From an uncultured Collinsella sp. (GTDB lineage Bacteria; Actinomycetota; Coriobacteriia; Coriobacteriales; Coriobacteriaceae): 64,000 nt of DNA. This document shows, piece by piece, positions 1 through 6,916 of this stretch. The notes under the pieces are model-generated. The model was given only the letters and a program-made list of their open reading frames with translations. It was not told the origin of the DNA and ran no database searches. The DNA lies in the NCBI GenBank assembly GCA_938005465.1, contig CALLNU010000046.1:1-64000 (forward strand). Direction: 5' to 3'. The translations under genes were made by a program, and so were the position numbers. The first letter of the stretch is position 1. Each line of letters starts with the position of its first letter.

Positions 1-315
1 GCACTCGGCGTAGGCCATCCAGGTCTCCTTCGGGAGCTTGCTCGTCCCCGGGATGCGCTCGCTGCCCATGCCGAAGGTCCTGCCGCAGCCCCGGCAGAGG
101 TAGCGCTGCTCGCCGTTCTTCGATTTGCCCTTCTTCACGACCGCGGCGGACCCGCAGCGCGGGCAGCGTTCGATTTCGTAGGCGGAGCCGGCCGCGTCGT
201 CGAACGCCGCCGCGCGGATCACGTCCCTGACGGACTCGATAGCGCGGCGGCGCTCGGTCTTGCTGAGGTTCGCCATGCCCTTCTTGAAGTTGAGGACCAG
301 GTCTTCGGCGTTCAT
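1..315 (-). CDS. Transposase N-terminus, partial (runs off the window)
   Basis: The reading frame starts at an ATG at 315 and is open to base 1, giving 105 residues without a stop. Residues 51-54 (CPRC) and 74-77 (CRGC) form a zinc ribbon, followed by an RTFG segment. This is the usual N-terminal layout of IS1595/ISXO2-like or IS1-related transposases, preceded by a short helical segment. The catalytic domain lies outside the window, so the family cannot be fixed and intactness cannot be judged. It sits beside a toxin-antitoxin pair and a rearranged tRNA locus, which fits a mobile or accessory patch. The family guess is inference; the zinc ribbon is directly visible. Confidence 0.75.
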   Translation of the reverse strand, partial: MNAEDLVLNFKKGMANLSKTERRRAIESVRDVIRAAAFDDAAGSAYEIERCPRCGSAAVVKKGKSKNGEQRYLCRGCGRTFGMGSERIPGTSKLPKETWMAYAEC

Positions 316-364
316 GCTGCCCCCATCATCGCGGTCTATGGGGTCAACGATATGGCACCGTGAG

Positions 365-422
365 GACATATGTATGTCAATCCTGGTCTAACAGAGTCTT
401 ATAAAATTGGCTATTATTAGCC
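365..422. promoter_or_regulatory. Two small palindromes upstream of the toxin-antitoxin pair
   Basis: GACATA-TG-TATGTC (365-378) and GGCTA-TTAT-TAGCC (409-422) are perfect-arm palindromes between the transposase fragment and the antitoxin start. Antitoxins of the RelB/DinJ class usually bind palindromes near their own promoter, so one may be an autoregulatory operator. The first could instead belong to the insertion-sequence end. No convincing -35/-10 pair was found. Confidence 0.35.
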
Positions 423-472
423 GATGCTGTATTTGACTATTCATATTGCCCGCTCATTAAGGGAGGCCAGTG

Positions 473-796
473 ATGTCATCGACTCAAAAACGAGCCATCC
501 TGCAGGTGCGCATTCGCGAAGATGACAAGCAGCATGCCGAGCGTCTCTACGACGCCATGGGCACATCGCTCGCCGAAGCCGTCCGTCTTTTTGTCGCGCA
601 GAGCATTTTGATGCGCAAACTTCCCTTTCAGCCGGTCGCCGTGCGCTCAAAGGACGGCACCGCCGCCTATGGATCGCTCAAAGCATATGGGGACCCCAAC
701 CGCCGCTCCGAGGAGCGCAATGCCTGGATTGAGTACCTTGCTACAGAAAGCGACGATTCGATTTTGGGTCCCGAGGAAGTAGATATCCATGAGTAG
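473..796 (+). CDS. RelB/DinJ-family antitoxin
   Basis: A 107-residue protein that begins with a ribbon-helix-helix-like segment (AILQVRIREDD, then a helix ending in TSLAEAVRLFVAQS), as in RelB/DinJ antitoxins. The C-terminal half is acidic and probably disordered, the part that normally wraps the toxin. A GTG at 470 is directly followed by the ATG at 473. The ATG is chosen because GGGAGG at 461-466 lies 6 nt upstream of it. The stop overlaps the next gene by 8 nt, so the two are translationally coupled. RelB-type antitoxins more often pair with RelE/YafQ toxins, whereas the partner here is a PIN domain. Family call is by motif only. Confidence 0.7.
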   Translation: MSSTQKRAILQVRIREDDKQHAERLYDAMGTSLAEAVRLFVAQSILMRKLPFQPVAVRSKDGTAAYGSLKAYGDPNRRSEERNAWIEYLATESDDSILGPEEVDIHE

Positions 797-1244
797 CACC
801 ATCATCGACGAGACCGTCATCCTACGCTACCTGCTTGACGACGACGAAGTTCTGTCACCGCGCGCCGCCAAGGTCATCGCCACGCGCACCGCTCGCGTCT
901 GGCCCGAAATCATCACGCGCGTTGTGGTCACGCTGCGCGAAGTCTATAAGGTTCCCCGCGTTGAGATTGCTGCGGCTATGAAAAGGTTGCTCGATGACGT
1001 CATGGTCGACGAACCGACCGTTATCGCCCTTGCTGTCAAACTGTTCGGCAAAACGCATATGGACTTTACCGACTGTCTGCTTGCCGCCCGTACCGCCATC
1101 TATAACGACGACGTCGTGAGCTTTGGCAAGCCCATCATCCAAGGCATGATCGATTACCGCCGCAAGCGCCAAACCGCAGCCGACGCCCGCGGCCACAGCA
1201 CCGACGCCACCATCGACAAGCTCCGCCACCACGGTCGCCACTAA
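789..1244 (+). CDS. PIN-domain (VapC-like) toxin
   Basis: A 151-residue protein with the acidic pattern of PIN ribonucleases: D7 in an IDETVILRYL strand, E51 in TLREVYKV, and D92/D95 in DFTDCLLAA. The last conserved site, usually an Asp in a TFD turn, reads SFGK at 111-114, so the metal site is slightly atypical and D107/D108 may substitute. The C-terminal 35 residues (rich in Arg, His, Asp) extend past the domain. The gene overlaps the antitoxin by 8 nt. Known family role: an endoribonuclease, often acting on tRNA or rRNA, held inactive by the antitoxin. The actual target cannot be read from the sequence. Confidence 0.72.
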   Translation: MSSTIIDETVILRYLLDDDEVLSPRAAKVIATRTARVWPEIITRVVVTLREVYKVPRVEIAAAMKRLLDDVMVDEPTVIALAVKLFGKTHMDFTDCLLAARTAIYNDDVVSFGKPIIQGMIDYRRKRQTAADARGHSTDATIDKLRHHGRH

Positions 1245-1289
1245 CCGGCAGGCAACGGCATCGCCCGCCACTCAGCCCCATCCCCTCTT

Positions 1290-1358
1290 AAGTTGCGGTG
1301 ACATAGTTCCTGGATTTAGGCTTATTCGAGCTTTTCAGAAATTAATTCACCGCAACTT
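1290..1358. repeat. Dispersed hairpin element, copy A
   Basis: AAGTTGCGGTGA (1290-1301) and TCACCGCAACTT (1347-1358) are perfect 12-bp inverted arms around a 45-nt spacer. The same arms recur at 18,976, 39,895 and 40,832, and as a lone right arm at 1,701. This copy lies 45 nt after the PIN toxin stop. See the finding on this family. Confidence 0.85.
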
Positions 1359-1410
1359 CCAGGTTGGCCATCCGAAACCGGCAGCTTTGGACCGCGAATG
1401 CCACCGTTCG

Positions 1411-1568
1411 CCACGAAATGGACCCATCTACTACGTTTAACCGATTGCCCTCGACCATACCAAAATCAGAATAATCAAAACCGCTGGTAGACGGCTTGCT
1501 GATTTTCCGAAAATGCTGCTATGGTCGACCCCTGCGGGCCAAACGTAGTAAATGGGCCGTTTTCGTGG
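1411..1568. repeat. Nested imperfect inverted repeat
   Basis: The outer arms 1411-1438 and 1541-1568 match in 24 of 28 positions when one is reverse-complemented. Further in, TCGACCAT (1451-1458) pairs with ATGGTCGA (1521-1528), and AAAATCAG (1463-1470) with CTGATTTT (1499-1506). The whole 158-bp unit can therefore fold as one long hairpin. It has no good reading frame. A related inverted pair follows (TTTTGGGAC near 1588, GTCCCAAA near 1650), and a similar TTTTTGGGAC core is seen near 20,212. Confidence 0.7.
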
Positions 1569-1700
1569 CTCAGCACCAGACCAGTCATTTTGGGACAGGT
1601 TTTTTGACCACATTTGCCAGCCGATCGCTAGAGCAGCCAAAAAAGCCCGTCCCAAATTAGCTACTCAGGCCTTCAGTAGGTTCGCAAAAGCCGGAAAACA

Positions 1701-1721
1701 GTCCGTATTTCACCGCAACTT
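1701..1721. repeat. Dispersed hairpin element, lone right arm (copy B)
   Basis: GTCCGTATTTCACCGCAACT, followed by TA, matches the right arms of the hairpin elements at 18,976-19,045 and 39,895-39,961. No matching left arm lies within 150 bases, so this is a truncated or split copy. Confidence 0.6.
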
Positions 1722-1775
1722 AGGAGGGGATATGGGGCGGCATCGATTCCCGTCACCCCGTACACTTATGAAAAC

Positions 1776-1803
1776 GGCTCTGGTCCCAAAAGGAACCAGA
1801 GCC
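1776..1803 (-). terminator. Duplicated copy of the tRNA-Gly terminator
   Basis: GGCTCTGGTCCC pairs with GGAACCAGAGCC around an AAAA loop. On the minus strand TTTTC follows. It is a diverged copy of the hairpin at 1973-2006. Confidence 0.65.
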
Positions 1804-1817
1804 ATTCATCTATCTTA

Positions 1818-1834
1818 TGGAGCGGGCGACGGGA
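1818..1834 (-). pseudogene. Fragment of the tRNA-Gly 3' end
   Basis: On the minus strand these 17 bases are identical to the last 17 bases of the intact tRNA-Gly at 2018-2091, including CCA. The fragment is followed by its own copy of the terminator. No 5' half is present, so it cannot fold as a tRNA. See the finding on this duplication. Confidence 0.7.
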
Positions 1835-1837
1835 AGT

Positions 1838-1960
1838 CCAAGGGTTTGCTTCGCAAACCCTTGTTTCGCTGCGGGCCATTGGCCCTTGCGTGCTGCGCTG
1901 GAAAATGCTCACGCATTTTCTCAGCTTCGCACCCTGCCGGGTTCGATTCCCGTCGCCCGG
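1838..1960. other. Array of small hairpins between tRNA fragment and terminator
   Basis: Three successive short palindromes are visible: AAGGGTTTG-CTTCG-CAAACCCTT, GGGCCATTGGCCC and AAAATGC-TCAC-GCATTTT. They are followed by a plus-strand segment at about 1940-1960 that resembles a tRNA T-arm and acceptor 3' half. No complete cloverleaf can be drawn on either strand. This may be a remnant of recombination at the tRNA locus or an untested structured RNA. Confidence 0.45.
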
Positions 1961-1972
1961 CACGTTTACGAA

Positions 1973-2006
1973 AACGGCTCTGATCCCAAAGGGAATCAGA
2001 GCCGTT
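1973..2006 (-). terminator. Terminator of the tRNA-Pro/tRNA-Gly operon
   Basis: A 15-bp stem (AACGGCTCTGATCCC against GGGAATCAGAGCCGTT, one bulge) is followed on the minus strand by TTTTC. It lies 12 nt after the tRNA-Gly CCA end. Confidence 0.85.
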
Positions 2007-2017
2007 AAGCTATCTTG

Positions 2018-2091
2018 TGGAGCGGGCGACGGGAATCGAACCCGCGTCATCAGCTTGGAAGGCTGGGGTTCTACCATTGAACTACGCCCGC
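2018..2091 (-). tRNA. tRNA-Gly (anticodon TCC)
   Basis: The minus strand folds as a complete cloverleaf: acceptor GCGGGCG with CGCCCGC, a D-arm with GTTCAATGG, an anticodon stem-loop CAGCCTTCCAAGCTG giving anticodon TCC, a T-arm GCGGGTTCGATTCCCGT, and an encoded CCA. The length is 74 nt. It is the second gene of a two-tRNA transcript with tRNA-Pro 6 nt upstream. Its 3' end is duplicated at 1818-1834. Confidence 0.96.
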
Positions 2092-2097
2092 AAGATA

Positions 2098-2174
2098 TGG
2101 TCGGGACGACAGGATTTGAACCTGCGACATCCTGCTCCCAAAGCAGGCGCGCTACCAAACTGCGCCACGTCCCG
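2098..2174 (-). tRNA. tRNA-Pro (anticodon TGG)
   Basis: A 77-nt minus-strand cloverleaf with acceptor CGGGACG/CGTCCCG, discriminator A and encoded CCA. The anticodon stem-loop CCTGCTTTGGGAGCAGG gives anticodon TGG, and the T-arm contains GGTTCAAATCC. It is the first gene of the operon behind the promoter at 2226-2254. Confidence 0.96.
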
Positions 2175-2225
2175 AAGGTGTTGAGCAGCTAAGGTCTAAA
2201 CCTTGCGTGTCCCAAAGCGAAGGAA

Positions 2226-2254
2226 ATTATAGGGGAGACTCCCCGCCTGTGCAA
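2226..2254 (-). promoter_or_regulatory. Sigma-70-type promoter for the tRNA operon
   Basis: On the minus strand, TTGCAC (2254-2249) and TATAAT (2231-2226) are separated by exactly 17 nt. The predicted start is near 2219, about 45 nt upstream of mature tRNA-Pro. The spacer contains a GGGGA-GAC-TCCCC palindrome. Confidence 0.75.
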
Positions 2255-2265
2255 GCATTGATGCC

Positions 2266-3624
2266 TTAGCTCCTCGAATGTGCGACAAAACGACTATGGA
2301 GCAGACCGATCACAAACGCCACCACGGCAACCGGCGCCCACGCGGCTCCAATGTCCGCCAGCGGCAGCGCATCGAACGGCAGCCACGCACCCGCAAAGAA
2401 CGCGTCTCGAACCGAGGTAATCACGCTCTGCACCGCGACAACGCCGCCGACCCAAACCCACACCTGCGGATGCGCGTCGCAAAAACCGTGCACCAGGCCC
2501 ATAAGCACCAGCACGATGGCAACGGGATACAAGGCGTTGAGCATGGGCACCGAGAACATAAGGATCACGTCGAGGCCCACGTTGGAGAGTACGCACGAAA
2601 ACGCCGCGAACACAAAGGCGAGAATCGCGAAGGGGCGGCGCATGGCCTCCTCGGAGGCCTCCGCTCCCCCCTCGATCACATACGTCTCGCAGAAGTAACG
2701 CGAGCAGCAGCTGATGAGGCCGATGCACACGTTCATGCAGGCGAGGAAGAAAATCGCAAATACCACAACCGTGCCGGCAAGGCCAAAGTGCATGGAGGCC
2801 GAACGAGCAAGAATTGCAGCGCCGTTGGTGGCGTCGGGCATCACGGTGCCGAGCTGCATACCGGCAAGCGCTAGGCCGCAGTAGATGATGGCCATGAGCA
2901 CGCCGGCGATCACACCGGAACGCGAAATCTCGAAGGCCACGCGTTTGTCATTGGTAACACCCAACTCGTGGATGGTCTCGGCGATGATGATGCCGAAGGC
3001 GAGCGACGCAAGCAGGTCCATGGTCTGGTAGCCGGTCAAGAAGCCCTGCACGGCAGCACCGGCATCATAGGGAGCTTGCGGGGCGGCAGCCGGTCCCAGC
3101 GGCGAGATCACGGCGGCACCCACGACCAGCACGATGAGCGCAATGAGCGCGGGACCCGTAATGCGCCCGAGTACGCGCGTGATAACGCCCGGACGCAGCG
3201 TGAGCGCAAACGCGACGACAAAGAAGCCAACGGCAAACACCAGGCGAGCCGTGCCGAGTGAAACGCCCTCGGGCAGTAGCGGCACCAGCATCTCAAACGC
3301 CGTGGAACTCGTACGCGGAATGGCAAGGCACGGACCGATTGCCAGATATACTGCCGCAACAAAGAACTCGCCAAACTTGGGGTGCACGCGGCCGGCAAGC
3401 TCGCGCGCCGTTCCGGCAAGCGCCACGGCGATAAAGCCCATGACGGGCAGGCCGATGGCGGCAATCAAAAAGCCAACCATGGCAAGCGGTGTGGCCGTGC
3501 CGGCCTGGAGCGCCAGCAACGGCGGAATGATGAGGTTACCGGCGCCAAAGAGCATCGAGAACAGCGCAATGCCGACGGTAACGACATGGTCGGAGCGCAG
3601 GCCGCGCGGAGCGGATGAGGCCAT
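2266..3624 (-). CDS. brnQ: Branched-chain amino acid:cation symporter (BrnQ)
   Basis: A 452-residue multi-spanning membrane protein. The N-terminal segment contains SMLFGAGNLIIPP, the hallmark of LIVCS-family (BrnQ/BraB) leucine, isoleucine and valine symporters driven by Na+ or H+. About 12 hydrophobic segments are visible and the length is typical. The frame stays open a further 79 codons upstream to 3861. The ATG at 3624 is chosen because the family sequence starts there and AAAGGTG lies 5 nt before it. The cysteine-desulfurase terminator at 3653-3678 precedes it, so brnQ probably has its own transcript. It is not functionally tied to the selenium genes upstream in any obvious way. Confidence 0.92.
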   Translation of the reverse strand: MASSAPRGLRSDHVVTVGIALFSMLFGAGNLIIPPLLALQAGTATPLAMVGFLIAAIGLPVMGFIAVALAGTARELAGRVHPKFGEFFVAAVYLAIGPCLAIPRTSSTAFEMLVPLLPEGVSLGTARLVFAVGFFVVAFALTLRPGVITRVLGRITGPALIALIVLVVGAAVISPLGPAAAPQAPYDAGAAVQGFLTGYQTMDLLASLAFGIIIAETIHELGVTNDKRVAFEISRSGVIAGVLMAIIYCGLALAGMQLGTVMPDATNGAAILARSASMHFGLAGTVVVFAIFFLACMNVCIGLISCCSRYFCETYVIEGGAEASEEAMRRPFAILAFVFAAFSCVLSNVGLDVILMFSVPMLNALYPVAIVLVLMGLVHGFCDAHPQVWVWVGGVVAVQSVITSVRDAFFAGAWLPFDALPLADIGAAWAPVAVVAFVIGLLHSRFVAHSRS

Positions 3625-3652
3625 AGGCACACCTTTCGGGTCGAAACAAAAA

Positions 3653-3678
3653 CGGGACGGGCAAATACACCCGTCCCG
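3653..3678 (-). terminator. Terminator after the selenium/desulfurase cluster
   Basis: CGGGACGGG pairs perfectly with CCCGTCCCG around an 8-nt loop and is followed on the minus strand by TTTTTG. It lies 24 nt after the desulfurase stop. Confidence 0.88.
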
Positions 3679-3701
3679 CAAGTATAAACGGTCTAGCAGC
3701 T

Positions 3702-4841
3702 TTAGCAGGCTAAATCGCACAGAGCATCGATAGCCGTGTCGACTTCTTCGGTAGTGTTGAAATACCCAAACGAGAAGCGGACGACGCCCTGGCGCTCGGT
3801 CCCCAGCGCACGGTGCATGAGCGGGGCGCAATGGGCGCCGGGGCGCGTCGAAATCCCCCACCCTTGCATGAGCGCATCCGAGATCTCGGCAGAGTCGATA
3901 TCGGCTACGTTGAGCGACACAATCGCAGAGCGCGCCTGCTGGTCAAAGGCACCGTAGAGCTTAATCCCCGGAATCTTGCGCACACCGGCAAGGAAGCGAT
4001 CAGCGAGCGCACGCTCGTGGGCAGCAATCGCCTCGACCCCACCCTGGGCCTCGATAAAGTCGAGACCAGCGGAAAGTCCCGCGATGCCATGACCGTTGAG
4101 CGTGCCCGCCTCAAGGCGCGTGGGCCACCCAAGCGGCTGCAGCGCATCGAAGCTGTGCACGCCCGTGCCGCCCATGGCCCACGGAGCCACGTCAATGCCC
4201 TCCGCCACGGCCAGGCCGCCGGTCCCCTGCGGACCCATGAGCCCCTTGTGACCGGTAAAGCACACGACGTCGAGCCCCATGGCATCCATGTCAATCTTCG
4301 CCGTGCCGGCAGACTGCGAAGCATCGACGATCACCAGCGCGCCGGCCGCATGCGCGATGGCAGCCACGCGCGCAATGTCGACCGCGTTGCCGGTCACATT
4401 GGAGGCGTGCGTCACCACCACAGCACGCGTACCGGGCGTGACAAGCCGCTCGAGCTCGTCGTAGTCGAGCACGCCGTTGGTATCACAGCCCGCATGCTCA
4501 ACCGTCACACCCTGCTCTGCCGCCAGGCGGTTGAGCGGACGCAGTACGGAGTTGTGCTCGAGCACCGTTGTGACCACACGGTCGCCGGGGCGCACCACGC
4601 CATTGATGACGGTGTTGAGCGCCGCGGTGGAGTTGGGCGTAAAACAAACATGGTCAGCACGCGGGCAGCCCAGCAAGCGCGCAAGCTTGGCGCGGCAGCC
4701 GTGGATGGTACGTGCCGCATCGAGCGCACCCGAGGTGGCACCGCGCCCAGCATTGCCGAGCGAGCACATCGCCTGCGTCACGGCATCGATGACCGTCTGC
4801 GGCTTGTGCATGGTCGTCGCCGCGTTATCCAGGTAGATCAT
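3702..4841 (-). CDS. Cysteine desulfurase family protein (class V aminotransferase)
   Basis: A 379-residue PLP enzyme. It opens with IYLDNAATT, carries the PLP-lysine motif TGHKG (K199), and has the substrate-cysteine loop RPGAHCAPLMH in the C-terminal third, the SufS/CsdA-like arrangement. It should remove S (or Se) from cysteine (or selenocysteine), leaving a persulfide or perselenide on that Cys. The ATG at 4841 overlaps the stop of the DUF3343 gene (ATGA), so the two are co-translated. The surrounding yedF and selD suggest it mobilises selenium, as proposed for this subfamily in selenium gene neighbourhoods. That role is inference; general Fe-S supply is the alternative. Confidence 0.88.
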   Translation of the reverse strand: MIYLDNAATTMHKPQTVIDAVTQAMCSLGNAGRGATSGALDAARTIHGCRAKLARLLGCPRADHVCFTPNSTAALNTVINGVVRPGDRVVTTVLEHNSVLRPLNRLAAEQGVTVEHAGCDTNGVLDYDELERLVTPGTRAVVVTHASNVTGNAVDIARVAAIAHAAGALVIVDASQSAGTAKIDMDAMGLDVVCFTGHKGLMGPQGTGGLAVAEGIDVAPWAMGGTGVHSFDALQPLGWPTRLEAGTLNGHGIAGLSAGLDFIEAQGGVEAIAAHERALADRFLAGVRKIPGIKLYGAFDQQARSAIVSLNVADIDSAEISDALMQGWGISTRPGAHCAPLMHRALGTERQGVVRFSFGYFNTTEEVDTAIDALCDLAC

Positions 4842-5089
4842 CGCACGACCTCCCACATATTAATCACGGTATAGCCCTCAGTGGGAACGCCCGCCGCGGC
4901 GAGTTCGCCGCGCAGCAGCTCCTCATCGACAGGCAACGCCTTCCACGCCAAACCGCAGCCGGCAGCGACCTCCCCGGGCACGGGAATCGTCCGCCCGGGA
5001 AGACCGCGCTCGATGCATAGGGTCTCGCACCCCATGGCGGCCGCCGTGGTGGGAAACGTGATGACAAGCGCCGGGCGCTTCTCCCTCAT
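4838..5089 (-). CDS. DUF3343 protein, putative Se/S carrier
   Basis: An 83-residue protein of the DUF3343 type. It starts with a VITFPTTAAAMGCE strand-turn-helix and has a second Cys in the CGLAW segment and one in TLCIE. Members of this family are found beside yedF, selD and class V desulfurases, and have been proposed to carry selenium or sulfur as a perselenide or persulfide. The ATG at 5089 is preferred over an upstream TTG at 5104 because GGAG lies 6 nt before it. It overlaps the desulfurase start by 4 nt and follows yedF by 19 nt. Biochemical function is not established. Confidence 0.8.
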   Translation of the reverse strand: MREKRPALVITFPTTAAAMGCETLCIERGLPGRTIPVPGEVAAGCGLAWKALPVDEELLRGELAAAGVPTEGYTVINMWEVVR

Positions 5090-5108
5090 GGCAACTCCAA
5101 CCAATACG

Positions 5109-5735
5109 CTACGGGCGCACGACGCGCACGGCCTGCTCCATCTTCTCCACGATCACGTACATGTTGGTGACCTCGCCCACGGCAAGCTGGTCCTTGATGC
5201 CATAGTGGTCGAGGCAGGTGCCACAGGTGAGAATCTCGACACCCTGCTCCGCCAGGCCCTTCAGGTCATCGAGCACCGGCGAGCCCTCAACGGTGAGTTT
5301 GGCGCCGCCATTGTAAAACAGCATGGTCGCGGGCAGCTCCTCCTGCTGCGTCACGGCAAAGATGAAGGCCTTCATGAGCTTGTGGCCCAGCTCGTCGTCG
5401 CCACGGCCCATGCAATCGGTGTAGACGGAAATGACGAGTTTGCCCTTGCCGGCGCTGGCGTCGCAGAAAGCGGCACCGTCCTGCACGGGGTCAGCAACGG
5501 CCACGGCACCGGCGGTCGCGACGGTCACGTGCCACTCGGCGTCCGAGATCTTCTCGACCGAGGCCGTGCAGCCCTTCTCCTGCGCCATCTTGGAAATGTT
5601 CTTGACGGCGGTCTCGTTGTCGACCGAGGTCACGACGGCACCCTCGCCTTCAAGCTGTTTGAGCGCCTTAAGCGTCTTGACGACGGGCAGCGGGCAGACA
5701 TCGCCCATGGCATTGACTTCAATCTTGGTAGACAT
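5109..5735 (-). CDS. yedF: YedF, selenium-metabolism sulfurtransferase-like protein
   Basis: A 208-residue two-domain protein. Residues 1-75 are TusA-like, with the CPLP motif at 14-17 (GDVCPLPVV). From about residue 100 on it is DsrE-like, with FCDAS, TDCMGRGDDELG and a late LTCGTCLDHYG double cysteine. This domain pair defines the YedF family seen next to selD. The known inference is that it passes a selenide or perselenide intermediate towards SelD. The start at 5735 is supported by AAAGGA upstream and by the family N-terminus. The gap to selD (61 nt) contains a perfect 18-bp palindrome at 5756-5773. Cys rather than Sec is encoded at the CPxP site. Confidence 0.9.
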   Translation of the reverse strand: MSTKIEVNAMGDVCPLPVVKTLKALKQLEGEGAVVTSVDNETAVKNISKMAQEKGCTASVEKISDAEWHVTVATAGAVAVADPVQDGAAFCDASAGKGKLVISVYTDCMGRGDDELGHKLMKAFIFAVTQQEELPATMLFYNGGAKLTVEGSPVLDDLKGLAEQGVEILTCGTCLDHYGIKDQLAVGEVTNMYVIVEKMEQAVRVVRP

Positions 5736-5755
5736 AGCAAATTCCTTTCGAAAGA

Positions 5756-5773
5756 ACCGTTCTAGAGAACGGT
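5756..5773. promoter_or_regulatory. Perfect 18-bp palindrome between selD and yedF
   Basis: ACCGTTCTAGAGAACGGT reads the same on both strands. It lies 20 nt upstream of the yedF start, so it could be an operator or an intercistronic hairpin. No terminator-like T-tract follows. Confidence 0.5.
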
Positions 5774-5796
5774 AAACAGTTACATAAACGTGCGGG

Positions 5797-6846
5797 CTAG
5801 CGAACAACGCGAACGGCAGGACCGCCCGGCACCGGCTCGCACACGCGGCCGATCGTAGCGGCAACGCGCCCCTCGGCATGTAAACGACGCGCAAGCTCAT
5901 CCGCATCCGCCGCGGGCGCCGCAATAAGCAAACCGCCCGAAGTCTGCGGATCGTACAGCGCATCCAGCATGCCCGGCTCCAGGTCATCGTCGGCAGCTAC
6001 ACGCGGGCCAAAGAAGTCCTGGTTGCGGTAGGAGCCCGCGGGGATAATGCCCAGACGCGCCATGTCGAGCACCTGGTCAAAGAGCGGCACCGCCCCCGAC
6101 GCGAGCTCGATTTGCACGCCCGAGCCCTCGGCCATCTCGCACGCATGCCCGATCAGACCAAAGCCCGTAATGTCGGTGCAGCCGTGAAGCTCAAGTCCCT
6201 CGGCCAGACGAATCGGAGCCTCGTTGAGGGTGCGCATCGAGTCAAACATGGCTGCGGCCTCGTCCTGCTCGATGAGCTCGCCCTTAATGGCCGTGGTGAT
6301 AATGCCCGAGCCGATCGCCTTGGTCAGCAGCAGAACATCGCCCACGCGTGCGCCGCTGTTGGCGAGCATGCGGTCGAACGCGACAAAACCACTCACGGAC
6401 AGGCCGTACTTGGGCTCGTCGTCGTTGATGGTATGGCCGCCCGCGATGGAGCAACCCGCCTCGACGCACTTGTCGGCGCCGCCCGCCAGAATCTGGCCGG
6501 CGACCTCGATGCCCAGGCAGCTCGGGATGCACAGCAAGTTCATGGCATGGCTCGGCCGCCCGCCCATGGCGTAGATATCCGACAGCGAGTTGGCCGCGGC
6601 GATCTGGCCAAAGAGGAACGGGTCGTCGACCATCGGTGGGAAGAAGTCGATGGACTGCACGAGCCCCAGGTTCTCCCCTACGCGGAAGACGCTCGCATCG
6701 TCGGAGGTATCGAACCCTACGAGCAGGTTGTCGTTATGCACATTGGGTAAATCGCCCAGGACCTGGGCGAGGGCTCCGGGAGCCAACTTAGCGGCTCAAC
6801 CGCTCGCGGCCGTCATGGACGTGAGCCTAATCTGATCGTCAGCCAT
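5797..6846 (-). CDS. selD: Selenide, water dikinase SelD, a selenoprotein (in-frame UGA at codon 17)
   Basis: SelD makes selenophosphate from selenide and ATP. A conventional frame only begins at 6786, but ATG at 6846, with AGGAGGT 5 nt upstream, leads in the same frame through MADDQIRLTSMTAASG, then TGA at 6798-6796, then AAKLAPGALAQVL. SelD proteins carry a catalytic Cys or Sec followed by a conserved AAK at exactly this place, so UGA is read as Sec17. A perfect 8-bp hairpin with loop GTC (6752-6770) begins 25 nt after the UGA, a plausible bacterial SECIS. The rest is typical (GxTDDAS-like GFDTSDDAS, NSLSDIYAMGG, GGHT). Total is 349 residues. It implies selA, selB and selC elsewhere. Confidence 0.93.
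6752..6770 (-). promoter_or_regulatory. Candidate bacterial SECIS hairpin in selD
   Basis: On the minus strand TCGCCCAG-GTC-CTGGGCGA is a perfect 8-bp stem with a 3-nt loop starting G. It begins 25 nt downstream of the in-frame UGA, within the window where SelB-binding hairpins occur. A second small stem (GGCTCC/GGAGCC) lies between. The exact SECIS boundary is inference. Confidence 0.6.
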
Positions 6847-6916
6847 CGATACCTCCTCTCATCGGTCAATCATTTTCTCCCAGTATACGCATGAATGCGA
6901 GCCTGCGGCGGATGCA

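Noticed and set aside
1766..2192. Open frames across the tRNA genes on both strands
   Set aside because: Typical artefacts of tRNA sequence (such as GNRTRV and SNPVVPT strings).
5797..6786. SelD starting at the TTG codon at 6786 (329 aa)
   Set aside because: It lacks the Sec/Cys-AAK block. The ATG at 6846 with an excellent ribosome site and in-frame UGA at the expected place is far more likely.
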